From the NCBI GenBank assembly GCA_046154545.1, contig JBJXGC010000101.1, forward strand, positions 1-42,379: a stretch of 42,379 nt of DNA, read 5' to 3'. Each line of letters opens with the position of its first letter. Position 1 is the stretch's first letter. The notes under the pieces are model-generated. The model had not been told where the DNA came from, did no database searches, and saw nothing but the letters and a program-made list of their open reading frames with translations. The position numbers and the translations under genes were made by a program. Positions 7,943 to 17,832 of this stretch are shown here, piece after piece. The stretch is from JBJXGC01 sp046154545 (GTDB lineage: Bacteria > Chloroflexota > Dehalococcoidia > Tepidiformales > Tepidiformaceae).

Positions 7943-8782
7943 GTGCGCTATCCTGATCCTATCGACGCCGCCGCTCCGTCCCTCACCTGCTTCCGCCACG
8001 CCGACCGCGAGACGTTCCGGCGCTGTTCGCGCTGCGACCGGCCCGCCTGTACGCCGTGCCTGGTCGAGGCCCCGGTCGGCGCGCACTGTGTCGAGTGCGC
8101 GAAGCCGATGGTGGCCCCCCGAGTAGGCGTCATCGGCGTCGGCGGGGCGGCCCAGATAACGATCGCGATCATCGCCGTGAACGTCCTCGTGGGCCTCTGG
8201 TCCGCGGCCCGACCCGGCGTCGGCCGGCTGACGGGCGAGCAGTTGACGCGCCTCGACCTCGGCCTCTTCGGCCCGCTGGTGGCGGAAGGAGAGTGGTACC
8301 GGCTCATCACGGCCGGCTTCACGCACGGCGGGCTCATGCACCTGGCCTTCAACTCCATCGTGATCTGGCAGTTCGGCTCGCTCCTCGAGCCAGCCATCGG
8401 GAAGCCGCGCTTCGTCGCACTCTACATCGCGTCACTCCTCGCGGGCTCGGCCGGGGCGCTGCTGCTCTCCCCGGACGCGCTCACGGTGGGTGCATCTGGG
8501 GCCGCGTTCGGGCTGGTCGGCGCGGCCGCCATCGGCCTGCACCGGCGCGGCGTGAACATCTGGAGCACGGGTATCGGCATGATGCTCGTGATCAACCTCG
8601 TCATCACCTTTGCCGTCCCCGGAATCTCCATTGGGGGCCATCTCGGCGGCCTGGCGGCAGGCGCCGGCATCGGGTCGTTCTACTTCTGGAACAGGCGGGG
8701 GATGCCCTCGATACTGCAGTCGCTGGCGGCCGCCGGTGGCCTTGCCGTGGCGGCGGCTGGCCTCTCCCTGCTTGTTGTTTAG
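7943..8782 (+). CDS. Rhomboid-family intramembrane serine protease with N-terminal zinc finger
   Basis: ~279 residues. The N-terminus holds a B-box-like zinc site (CFRHADRETFRRCSRCDRPAC...C..CA), followed by six or more membrane segments. Rhomboid signatures: GEWYRLITAGFTHGGLMHLAFN, the serine in TVGASGAAFGLVG, and the histidine in ISIGGHLGGLAAG; Ser/His form the catalytic dyad inside the membrane. GTG 7943 is the best start I see but has no strong Shine-Dalgarno; the start is uncertain by some residues. Divergent from cinA across ~80 nt. Confidence 0.85.
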   Translation: MRYPDPIDAAAPSLTCFRHADRETFRRCSRCDRPACTPCLVEAPVGAHCVECAKPMVAPRVGVIGVGGAAQITIAIIAVNVLVGLWSAARPGVGRLTGEQLTRLDLGLFGPLVAEGEWYRLITAGFTHGGLMHLAFNSIVIWQFGSLLEPAIGKPRFVALYIASLLAGSAGALLLSPDALTVGASGAAFGLVGAAAIGLHRRGVNIWSTGIGMMLVINLVITFAVPGISIGGHLGGLAAGAGIGSFYFWNRRGMPSILQSLAAAGGLAVAAAGLSLLVV

Positions 8783-8909
8783 CGTCAGGGCATCGTTCAC
8801 GGCGGGATGGATTTGGTCACGGCCACGGGGGTGGCGTGCTCGTCCGGTCGTCTTTTGGCCCCTTTTGCCCCGTTGAGGCTTTGTGTCCCCTTCCTCACTA
8901 TCGGCGTCG

Positions 8910-8933
8910 CGCAAAACCTTGCAGCCCACCCCC
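8910..8933. repeat. Solo copy of the CGCAAAAC...CCCACCC repeat arm
   Basis: CGCAAAACCTTGCAGCCCAC followed by CC, matching the terminal arms of the element at 15553-15741 (CGCAAAACTCTG-AACCCACCC and CGCAAAACTCTGCACCCCAC). No clear partner arm is visible in the rest of the 8783-8998 gap. The gap otherwise contains only the likely ku promoter, which I cannot place firmly. Confidence 0.5.
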
Positions 8934-8998
8934 GCTGATGGTCCGGGCCTGCCGCGTGGTACCCTGAACAGCACAACTCTCTCAACGGAGCGACCGTT

Positions 8999-9796
8999 AT
9001 GCCTCGTGCGATGTGGTCCGGCTCGATCAGTTTTGGGCTCGTGAATGTGCCCATCAAGATGTTCACGGCGGCCCGGAGCAAGGACATCCGTTTCAACCAG
9101 CTCCACGCGCCCGACATGTCGCGGGTCAAACTGAAGCGGTTCTGTGGCGATGAGGACGTGGAGATCGGGAACGAGGAGATCATCCGGGGCTACGATGTCG
9201 GCGGCGACCAGTACGTGATCGTCAGCGACGACGAGCTTGCTGCCCTGGCGCCCCGGGTGACCAGCGGCATCGAGATCGAGGAGTTCGTCGATCTTTCGGA
9301 GATCGACCCGGTCTTCTTCGAGAGTTCCTACTACCTCGCCCCCGACAAGAAGGGCGAGAAGCCGTACGCCCTGCTGCTGGGTGCGATGAAGAGCGCGAAC
9401 AAGGTGGCCCTGGGGCGCGTCGTCCTCCGCCAGAAGCAGTACCTGGTGGCCATCCGGCCGGCCGGCCGGGCCCTCGCGATGTCGACGCTCTACTTCCCGG
9501 ACGAGGTGGTGAGCCAGGACGAACTGGACAACCTGCCGAACGAAGGCGACATAAACGCGACGGAACGTGAACTGGCCATGGCCCAGCAGCTGATCGACGC
9601 CCTCTCGGCCGACTTCGAGCCTGAGAAGTATCACGACGAATATCGCGAGCAGCTCGAGGCGCTGATCGAGGAGAAGGCGAGCGGGGCCGAGCCGATCGCC
9701 TTCAAAGAGCGCCCCGCCGCCCAGGCGAACGTCACCGACCTGATGGCCGCCCTCGAAGCGAGCATCGCGGCGGCGAAGAAGACGAAGGCGTCGTAG
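8999..9796 (+). CDS. ku: Bacterial Ku, DNA end-binding protein of non-homologous end joining
   Basis: 265 residues. MPRAMWSGSISFGLVNVPIKM is the unmistakable Ku core N-terminus; VKLKRFCGDEDVEI, SSYYLAPDKKGEKPYALL, ALGRVVLRQKQYLVAIRPAG and MSTLYFPDEV follow in family order. Ku homodimers thread onto broken ends and recruit LigD. The C-terminal tail is short and lysine-poor apart from AAAKKTKAS, so little extended DNA-binding tail. No LigD gene lies in the window, so the ligase partner must be elsewhere. The next gene, a Uma2 nuclease, follows by 38 nt but with its own good GGAGG. Confidence 0.95.
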   Translation: MPRAMWSGSISFGLVNVPIKMFTAARSKDIRFNQLHAPDMSRVKLKRFCGDEDVEIGNEEIIRGYDVGGDQYVIVSDDELAALAPRVTSGIEIEEFVDLSEIDPVFFESSYYLAPDKKGEKPYALLLGAMKSANKVALGRVVLRQKQYLVAIRPAGRALAMSTLYFPDEVVSQDELDNLPNEGDINATERELAMAQQLIDALSADFEPEKYHDEYREQLEALIEEKASGAEPIAFKERPAAQANVTDLMAALEASIAAAKKTKAS

Positions 9797-9834
9797 GGAG
9801 TGATAGAGTTGACACTCAGGTCCGGAGGATTCTG

Positions 9835-10392
9835 ATGGCTTCAGCGCCGACATCCACTTCTGTAGTCGAACAGTGGCCCGAACTCCCGGAGCGAAAAGGC
9901 TACGAATACCTCGAAGGGACATGGGTAAAGATTCCTATGGCCAATCCATCGACACGTCTTGCGTTCAACCTTCTTCGGCCGCTCGCCGACTTCGTGGACG
10001 AGAACGAGTTGGGCGAGGTGTTCCCGCACGAGTTCGGCTACCAGATTTGGCCGAACTTTCCTCGCCGGTATCGGAAGCCGGATGGCTCGTTCATCTCCCG
10101 CGAACGGCTCCTGGGCATGAGCCTCGACGATCCTCTCGCGCACGTGGCGCCGGACCTCGCAATCGAAGTGATTTCACCGACAGACCGCGGCTCCGACATC
10201 GAAGAGAAGGTGCAGGCCTACTTCGATGCGGGTGTGCGCCTGGTATGGGTCGTCTACCCGAAGACCCGTTCGGTCAACGTCTACCGGGCGGACGGCAGTG
10301 CATTTCGGCTCGTGGGCGATTCCACCCTGAGCGGCGAGGACATCGTGCCCGGCTTCACCATCGAGCTCAGCGACCTCTTTGGGCTGCGCTAA
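9835..10392 (+). CDS. Uma2-family restriction-endonuclease-like protein
   Basis: 185 residues, PD-(D/E)XK fold of the Uma2 (DUF820) family. N-terminal KGYEYLEGTWVKIPMANP, then RKPDGSFI, and the catalytic-looking APDLAIEVISPTDRGSDIEEK (D...E.x.S) with KVQAYFDAGVRLVWVVYP. These proteins are numerous in cyanobacteria and Chloroflexota; function unproven. TCCGGAGGATTCTG precedes ATG 9835. Ends 20 nt from the convergent acetyl-CoA synthetase. Confidence 0.85.
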   Translation: MASAPTSTSVVEQWPELPERKGYEYLEGTWVKIPMANPSTRLAFNLLRPLADFVDENELGEVFPHEFGYQIWPNFPRRYRKPDGSFISRERLLGMSLDDPLAHVAPDLAIEVISPTDRGSDIEEKVQAYFDAGVRLVWVVYPKTRSVNVYRADGSAFRLVGDSTLSGEDIVPGFTIELSDLFGLR

Positions 10393-10412
10393 GCTCGCGC
10401 GTCCCGCTCGCC

Positions 10413-12380
<1,968 letters not shown>

Positions 12381-12509
12381 CAGGTGATACCTCGCGAAGT
12401 CTGAGTGTGCGGCGCATGGCCGCCGGTTGCGGGGGCATTCTATCGCACCGGCGGCGAGCGTCGCCCCGAGGCCAGCGACAGTGGGCGGGCAGGCCGGTAT
12501 CTTCCGAGA

Positions 12510-13658
12510 ATGCCGATGCGGGACGCGCGACGCCAGGCCCCGATCCTCGCCCTTGCAGCGTTGACGCTGGCGGTCATGGCCCTGCGTCCCGCCGTTGGAA
12601 CCCGGGCGGAGGGTGACAATCGCGTTGTCCTTCCGGGCCTCGCCGCCGACTCCGCGGCATCCGCCACACGCACCTACCGGATGGGCTGGTTCGCTGTCGG
12701 CCCCCAACCCACGGCCGAAGCGATCGTTGCGACCATCGAGGCCATGTCCCAGGCAGGGGACGCTGTGCTCATCCAGCGCGAGGTGCCATGGGACCGGCTT
12801 CTCGCCGGACAGAGCATGGAGATGGCGTTCCAGCAGGAGTACGACGAGATCATCGCCTTCGTCCGCGCCAGGGGGCTGCGCCTGTCGATCCTGGTGGACC
12901 CGCTGAACGGGCTCGACCGGACGCAGGAGGGCCCGCTGATTGCGGCGGCCCGGCGCAGCCTCATGGAGCCGGCGATGCTCGCGATGCATGAGACGTGGGT
13001 GACGCTGCTGGCCGAGCGCTACAAGCCGGACTACCTCGGGCTCGCCTCGGAGATCAACACGCTGGCCGAACTCGGGAGCTTGCCACTCTACGAACAGATC
13101 CGGGGCATGGTGAACCGGCTGGCGCCGGAGATCCGCCGGCGCAGCCCAGCGACGAAGGTCTTCGTCTCGGTCCAGGTGGACGAGGCGTGGGGGCGGATAC
13201 CGTTGCAGCCCGTGCGCCCGATCGACCACTTTGCCCTTGGAAAGCAGTTCGACATCGACGTGCTGGGGCTGAGCTCCTACCCGTCGTTCGTCTTCGCTGA
13301 CCCGGCCGAGATCCCGGCGGACTACTACCGGCGGTTTAGGGAGGCGACGGGCAAGCCGCTTATCCAGGTTGAAGGCGGGTGGGCGAGCGCTGGCCAGTCC
13401 GCGGACGGCCGCTTCACGCCGGAGAAGCAGACAGCCTATGTACGGAAGCTCTTCGAGCTGCTGGACAGCGTGGAGGCCGAGCTCCTCATTCTCCTGACGT
13501 ATGCCGATTTGGACCTGAGTCACCCTTCGTGGGGTCCGGGCATCGATGTCGGGCCAGGCCTCGGCGCCTTCGCGAGCATGGGCCTTGCCGATACGGCCCT
13601 TCGGCCCAAAGCGTCGCTCTCGGTTTGGCTCGAGCGGTTCCAGAAGTCGCCGAAGTGA
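12510..13658 (+). CDS. Secreted TIM-barrel glycoside hydrolase-like protein
   Basis: ~382 residues. N-terminal signal-like segment (RRQAPILALAALTLAVMALR). The rest resembles arabinogalactan-endogalactosidase/cellulase-type barrels: RGLRLSILVDPLNGLDR, YLGLASEINTLAELG (candidate acid/base Glu in strand 4 region), FDIDVLGLSSYPSF and LIQVEGGWASAG (candidate nucleophile Glu in strand 7 region). It has no lipobox. Family membership is a guess from layout; the substrate is unknown. Start ATG 12510 or 12516. Divergent from acs, with 129 nt between the two starts. Confidence 0.55.
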   Translation: MPMRDARRQAPILALAALTLAVMALRPAVGTRAEGDNRVVLPGLAADSAASATRTYRMGWFAVGPQPTAEAIVATIEAMSQAGDAVLIQREVPWDRLLAGQSMEMAFQQEYDEIIAFVRARGLRLSILVDPLNGLDRTQEGPLIAAARRSLMEPAMLAMHETWVTLLAERYKPDYLGLASEINTLAELGSLPLYEQIRGMVNRLAPEIRRRSPATKVFVSVQVDEAWGRIPLQPVRPIDHFALGKQFDIDVLGLSSYPSFVFADPAEIPADYYRRFREATGKPLIQVEGGWASAGQSADGRFTPEKQTAYVRKLFELLDSVEAELLILLTYADLDLSHPSWGPGIDVGPGLGAFASMGLADTALRPKASLSVWLERFQKSPK

Positions 13659-13705
13659 GCTTCGAGAGCCGGTTCGGCTATACCCCGGGTGATTGCTCCT
13701 ATTGA

Positions 13706-13733
13706 GCGGCCTTCCGGCCGCGCTCGGACGGGT
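13706..13733. repeat. Third copy of the GGCCTxCCGGCCGCGCTCGGA hairpin repeat
   Basis: GCGGCC-TTCC-GGCCGC (13706-13721) followed by GCTCGGACGG; the core matches the pair at 4043-4106. It lies between two convergent genes and could end transcription of one or both, although no clean U-run follows. Confidence 0.5.
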
Positions 13734-13780
13734 CCCGATACACCAATTCAGCCGTCAGTGTGAGCGTTAGCCATCAGCCG

Positions 13781-15490
13781 TCAGATCACAGTCACCGGCG
13801 TGTATTCGCCGAAGACTTCGCGCATGGCGCCGCAGATCTCGCCGAGGGTGGCGTAGGCGCGGACGCTTTCGAGGATGGGGTGCATGAGGTTCTCCGTGCC
13901 CTGGCAGGCGGCTTTCAGGGAGGCGAGCGAGGCCGCGACCCTGGCCTCGTCGCGCTCTTTGCGGTGGTGGGCGAGACGGGCGAGCTGTTCACTGACGAGG
14001 CGCTTGTCGACGCTGAAGATCGAGGGGCGGGCGTCACCGCCGTCGTCGGTATACTCGTTCACGCCGACGATGATCTCCTCTTTGTCATCGACCTTGCGCT
14101 GGTACGCCCAGCTCGCCTCGGCGATCTGGGCCTGGATCCAGCCGGTCTCGATGGCGCGCACCGAGCCTCCCAGGTCCTCGATCTGCTTCAGGAAGGCGCG
14201 CGCCTGCTCTTCGAGCTGGTTGGTGAGGTGCTCGACGAAGTAGCTGCCGGCCATGGGGTCGATGGTGTCGGCCACGCCGGATTCGTGGGCGATGATCTGC
14301 TGGGTGCGGAGGGCGAGGCGCTGGGCCTCGTCGGTGGGGAGGGCGAGGGCCTCGTCGAAACAGCTCAGGGCGATCGACTGGACGCCACCGATGACGGCGG
14401 CGAGGGTCTGGATGGCGGCGCGGACGATGTTGTTCTCGGGCTGCTGGGCGACGAGGGTGGAGCCGCCGGTCTGGGTATGGGTGCGGAACATCATCGAGCG
14501 CGCGTCCTTCGAGCCGTACTTCTCCTTGAGCATCCGGGCCCAGAGGCGGCGGAGGGCGCGGTACTTCGCGACTTCTTCGAAAAAGTTGTTGTGGGTGTTG
14601 AAGATCCAGCTAATCCGCCCGGCGAACTCGTCGATATCGAGGCCTTTGGCGAGGGCGGCGTCGATGTAGGCGCAGGCGTTGGCGAAGGTGAAGCCGATCT
14701 CCTGGGCGGCGGTGCAGCCGGCGTCCCGCATGTGGTAGCCCGCGATGGAGATCGTGTTCCACTGGGGCACGCTCTTCGAGCAGTACTCCATGATGTCAGC
14801 GGCGAGGCGGACGCTCGGCCCCGGCGGGAAGATGTAGGTGCCCCGGGCCACGTACTCCTTGAGCACGTCGTTCTGGACGGTGCCGTTGAGCTTTTCTGAG
14901 GCCACGCCCTGCTTCTCGGCGGCGGCGATGTACATCGCCAGCATCACGGCCGCGGGCGCGTTAATCGTCATCGATGTCGAGACCTTATCGAGCGGGATAT
15001 CGGCGAAGAGGGTCTCCATGTCGTAGAGCGAGTCGATGGCGACGCCGACCTGGCCGACCTCGGCAATGGCCATCGGGTCGTCGCTGTCGTAGCCGAGCTG
15101 GCTGGGGAGGTCGAAGGCGACGGAGAGGCCGGTCTGGCCCTGGCTGAGGAGGTAGCGGAACTTCTGGTTCGACTCCTCGGCCGTACCGAAGCCGGCGTAC
15201 TGGCGCATCGTCCAGTAGCGGCCGCGGTACATGGTGGGCTGGACGCCGCGGGTGAAGGGGTATTCGCCGGGCAGGCCGAGGTCGCGTTCGTAGTCCATTT
15301 CGGCGATGTCGATGGGTGTGTAGAGGCGTTGGACGGGCTGGCTGCTGGTGGCGAAGCCGCCGCCCCGCTCGGGGTTACGCGAGAGCGTCTTCGCGAGCGG
15401 CCCTTCTTCCCAGGCGTGGACAGAGCGCGAGATCCGGGCGAGCGCGTCTTCGGAGAAGAGGGGTGGTTGGTGGCCGTTCGGGTCGGGCAT
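13781..15490 (-). CDS. Methylmalonyl-CoA mutase, large (catalytic) subunit
   Basis: 569 residues: the TIM-barrel catalytic half only, without the C-terminal cobalamin-binding domain, as in the two-subunit archaeal/Chloroflexota type. EYPFTRGVQPTMYRGRYWTM, RQYAGFGTAEESN, GLSVAFDLPSQLGYDSDDP, RISWIFNTHNNFFEEVAKYR, MMFRTHTQTGGSTL are diagnostic. The TMY tyrosine is the residue expected in methylmalonyl- rather than isobutyryl-CoA mutase. It interconverts methylmalonyl-CoA and succinyl-CoA in propionate metabolism. The B12-binding small subunit, epimerase and MeaB are not in the window. Confidence 0.9.
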   Translation of the reverse strand: MPDPNGHQPPLFSEDALARISRSVHAWEEGPLAKTLSRNPERGGGFATSSQPVQRLYTPIDIAEMDYERDLGLPGEYPFTRGVQPTMYRGRYWTMRQYAGFGTAEESNQKFRYLLSQGQTGLSVAFDLPSQLGYDSDDPMAIAEVGQVGVAIDSLYDMETLFADIPLDKVSTSMTINAPAAVMLAMYIAAAEKQGVASEKLNGTVQNDVLKEYVARGTYIFPPGPSVRLAADIMEYCSKSVPQWNTISIAGYHMRDAGCTAAQEIGFTFANACAYIDAALAKGLDIDEFAGRISWIFNTHNNFFEEVAKYRALRRLWARMLKEKYGSKDARSMMFRTHTQTGGSTLVAQQPENNIVRAAIQTLAAVIGGVQSIALSCFDEALALPTDEAQRLALRTQQIIAHESGVADTIDPMAGSYFVEHLTNQLEEQARAFLKQIEDLGGSVRAIETGWIQAQIAEASWAYQRKVDDKEEIIVGVNEYTDDGGDARPSIFSVDKRLVSEQLARLAHHRKERDEARVAASLASLKAACQGTENLMHPILESVRAYATLGEICGAMREVFGEYTPVTVI

Positions 15491-15540
15491 GGCGAGCCTC
15501 CATCAGGTCGTGCAAGTTTAGGACGATCGGTGCGCCCGTG

Positions 15541-15552
15541 CACCGCGTGACG
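15541..15552. repeat. 12-bp direct repeat, left (possible target-site duplication)
   Basis: CACCGCGTGACG, identical to 15742-15753. The two copies bracket the inverted-repeat element at 15553-15741 directly on each side. Confidence 0.6.
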
Positions 15553-15741
15553 GGTGGGGTGCAGAGTTTTGCGAGAGGGCCGTCCGGCGCTGAGGCTCCC
15601 TGCACTTCGAGGCGGAGCAGCCGGCATCGCAGGGAGAGCCCGCACAACCGGAACCTTATCGCGTCGCCGGAGGCCGCGGCGCTCCATCACTGTCGCGCTA
15701 CGGCTATTGGCCTTCGCATCACGCAAAACTCTGAACCCACC
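15553..15741. mobile_element. MITE-like 189-bp non-coding element with inverted ends
   Basis: Left arm GGTGGGGTGCAGAGTTTTGC at 15553-15572 (then G) and right arm (reverse complement) GTGGGTTCAGAGTTTTGCG, i.e. CGCAAAACTCTGAACCCAC ending at 15741, are near-identical inverted ends. They are flanked by the 12-bp direct repeat CACCGCGTGACG. Inside is a second hairpin, GCTCCCTGC / GCAGGGAG (15595-15603 / 15629-15636). No ORF with coding character is inside. This accounts for much of the 445-nt gap 15491-15935; the rest of the gap shows only the hairpin at 15883-15908. Confidence 0.55.
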
Positions 15742-15753
15742 CACCGCGTGACG
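15742..15753. repeat. 12-bp direct repeat, right
   Basis: CACCGCGTGACG, the partner of 15541-15552. Confidence 0.6.
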
Positions 15754-15882
15754 TGGGGGGCACCGCCACCCGTCCCCGTGGGCGCGGGCGTCTGACCTGC
15801 GACCGTGGCTGGCGGGCGCACGCTTGCTCATGCGCGCGGCTCGGAGGTTTCGTGTCCGCCGCTGTGCGCGCTGGAAACGAGG

Positions 15883-15908
15883 GCGGCCCCGGCATGTGCC
15901 GGGGCCGC
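15883..15908 (-). terminator. Strong hairpin downstream of the subtilase gene
   Basis: Perfect 11-bp stem GCGGCCCCGGC - ATGT - GCCGGGGCCGC, 27 nt beyond the subtilase stop (the gene runs on the minus strand, ending at 15936). On the minus strand it is followed by a short T-rich run (CTCGTTTCC). Probable transcription terminator; the weak T-run leaves this uncertain. Confidence 0.6.
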
Positions 15909-15935
15909 TCTCTGTGACCTGGAGACCTGTCCCCG

Positions 15936-17201
15936 TTAGTAGCCGCCGGCGTAGACCAGCTTGCCGTATGAGTGTCCGCCTTCTGGCGTGAAGCCGTAGC
16001 CCGGGGTGGATGTCGCCCGGGCGGCGGCATCGGACCGGATCTTCGCGCGGATTTGGGCCGGTGTCCCCGTGCACTTGCCGCTCGCAAGGCAGAGGGCCAC
16101 GGTGCCCGCTACGTGTGGCGATGCCATCGAGGTGCCCGAGATCGTGGCGTAGGAACTGCCCCGCCAGGTTGAGCGGATGCAGGCGCCGGGAGCGGCGATG
16201 GTGTGGGCTTCATCGGCGCTGGCGGCCGTCGTCCAGTTGCTGAAGTCGGCGGAAGTGTCGTCCACGTCGGTCCGGCAGGTCGGCGACGCGCCGCCACCGG
16301 GTGCGCCGTTGAAGTCGGCGATGGCGGTGACCGTGAGGACCTCGTCGTAGGCGGCCGGCACGAAGCTGGCCATGTCGATGTTCGAGTTGCCCGCTGCGAC
16401 CACGACCGTGACGCCCTTGCTCACGAGGTTGCAGACGGCCATGTGCATGATGTCGCCGTTGCTGTTGCCGCAGTTTCCGTCGTCAGCGCCGCCTCCGCCG
16501 AGGCTCATGTTGACGACCTTGATCGTGGCCGCGTTGGCGGCCACCCAGTTGAGGCCGCAGACGATCGACGAATAGGAGCCGGAGCCGCTGCTATCGAGGA
16601 CCCGGACCGCGTAGAGCGGAGTCCCGGGCGCGACGCCGACGACACCGGAGCCGTTGTCACGGGCGCCGACGGTGCCGGCCACATGGGTGCCGTGGCCGTG
16701 GCCGTCGCTGTAACTGCCGCCAACGCAGCTCTTCCCGCCGACGACGTTGAGGTCCGGGTGGTTCGTCTGAATGCCCGTATCGACGATGGCGACGCCGACG
16801 TTCACCGAGCCGCTGCCATTACCGGCCAGCGTGCTGCTGACATTGGCGCCGATGCGCTGGACGCCCGTGGGAAGGGTCTGGGCGATAGCGTGGACCTCGC
16901 GGTCCTGGGCGACGAACTTGACGTTCGGGTCCTTCGCCAGGGCCGCGGCCTGTTTCGCCGACCCGCGGAATGAGTAGCCGTTCACGGCGTCGCGATAGAT
17001 GTGCTCTGCTGCGATGCCGTCCTCGCGGCCGTGACGTTCGGCGTTCCCTTCGGGCTCGACGCCGTCCTTCAAGACGACGACGTACTTATCGCGAATGCGC
17101 CCGTCGTTGTCGGCGGACGCGCTGTCTGTGAATTGGGGGATCCCGAGGACCATCGCACCCAGCGCGACGAGTGGGATCGTAATGAGGAGCGACTTTCTCA
17201 T
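15936..17201 (-). CDS. Secreted subtilisin-like serine protease (S8) with I9 propeptide
   Basis: 421 residues. Signal peptide ~1-30 (MRKSLLITIPLVALGAMVLG...SASA), inhibitor I9 propeptide ~36-105 (KYVVVLKDGVEPE...VKFVAQDREVHA), then the peptidase: D141 in AIVDTGIQTNHPDL, H170 in GHGHGTHVAGT, oxyanion N272 in VAAGNSN, S358 in ISGTSMASPHVAG. Exported, self-processed, degrades extracellular protein. ATG 17201 is preferred over an ATG seven codons upstream because GGAGG lies 6 nt before it and it starts the signal peptide properly. Proteinase K-like resemblance. Confidence 0.95.
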   Translation of the reverse strand: MRKSLLITIPLVALGAMVLGIPQFTDSASADNDGRIRDKYVVVLKDGVEPEGNAERHGREDGIAAEHIYRDAVNGYSFRGSAKQAAALAKDPNVKFVAQDREVHAIAQTLPTGVQRIGANVSSTLAGNGSGSVNVGVAIVDTGIQTNHPDLNVVGGKSCVGGSYSDGHGHGTHVAGTVGARDNGSGVVGVAPGTPLYAVRVLDSSGSGSYSSIVCGLNWVAANAATIKVVNMSLGGGGADDGNCGNSNGDIMHMAVCNLVSKGVTVVVAAGNSNIDMASFVPAAYDEVLTVTAIADFNGAPGGGASPTCRTDVDDTSADFSNWTTAASADEAHTIAAPGACIRSTWRGSSYATISGTSMASPHVAGTVALCLASGKCTGTPAQIRAKIRSDAAARATSTPGYGFTPEGGHSYGKLVYAGGY

Positions 17202-17363
17202 GGGGAGCCTCCGGATGCTCACATTACGCGCCGTGTTAGGAGCTTCGGCAGTAGTGAAGTCCCCCTACTCCGCCCAAACGATGCACCGAAGGCATAACCC
17301 GGCCTATCCGGAGGCCGCCTCAGTGCGCTTGTCATCTTCGGGGCGTCAGCCTACGCTCCGGGA

Positions 17364-17777
17364 ATGACACAACCGTCGCGGGTGATCTACCTCCCACCGG
17401 GGGTCGTTGCCGGGCCGGCGACCGCTCCGGCGCAGCCGCATGCCCCCGTGCCCAGCGGCGTACCGTTCGACCGGACGTTCTTCGAGCAGGTGCTGCCGCA
17501 GTCGATCGGCGCGTTTTGCAGCCAGGTCGAGTGTGAGTCGCCCCTCGTCGAAGTGCTGACTGCCGATGGCGCTACGCACATCGTCAAGGGCATCTCGGGC
17601 GTTTCCGACGCCTGGGTCGCGCTTCATACGGTTGACCCCGAGCACGAATCGGCGATCCAGGTCTTCATCCCCTATCAGACGATCTTCCGCGTGGCCGTCC
17701 ACCCCAGCGACGACCGGCGCCGCCACCTGGGGTTCTTCGTTGAACCAGCCGTCGAACCGGCGCCCGGCAAAGCGTAG
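17364..17777 (+). CDS. Hypothetical protein
   Basis: 137 residues, no family recognised. N-terminal ~35 residues are Pro/Ala-rich (PPGVVAGPATAPAQPHAPVP) and likely disordered. The remaining ~100 residues look folded: FDRTFFEQVLPQSIGAFCSQ, VEVLTADGATHIVKGISGVSDAW, IQVFIPYQTIFRVAVHPSD, predicted helix then several beta strands. No signal peptide or membrane segment. Divergent from the subtilase over ~160 nt and 55 nt before lhr, possibly cotranscribed with it. Confidence 0.6.
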   Translation: MTQPSRVIYLPPGVVAGPATAPAQPHAPVPSGVPFDRTFFEQVLPQSIGAFCSQVECESPLVEVLTADGATHIVKGISGVSDAWVALHTVDPEHESAIQVFIPYQTIFRVAVHPSDDRRRHLGFFVEPAVEPAPGKA

Positions 17778-17832
17778 ACCGTCTTTCGAACACCTGTGCT
17801 GACGGCGGCAGGTCTGGCACAATGATGCGGCT

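Noticed and set aside
7865..8341. Upstream extension of CinA on the minus strand
   Set aside because: Antisense to the rhomboid gene; conserved CinA starts KAEIIAIGTEIL at GTG 7864.
12381..13523. N-terminal extension of acs by ~380 residues
   Set aside because: Antisense to the secreted protein gene and not part of any Acs; ATG 12380 starts the known N-terminus.
13760..14899. 379-codon plus-strand ORF opposite the mutase gene
   Set aside because: Antisense shadow; the minus-strand mutase is unambiguous.
15491..15935. Small ORFs in the 445-nt gap
   Set aside because: They are shadows of the inverted-repeat element with no start signal or homology.
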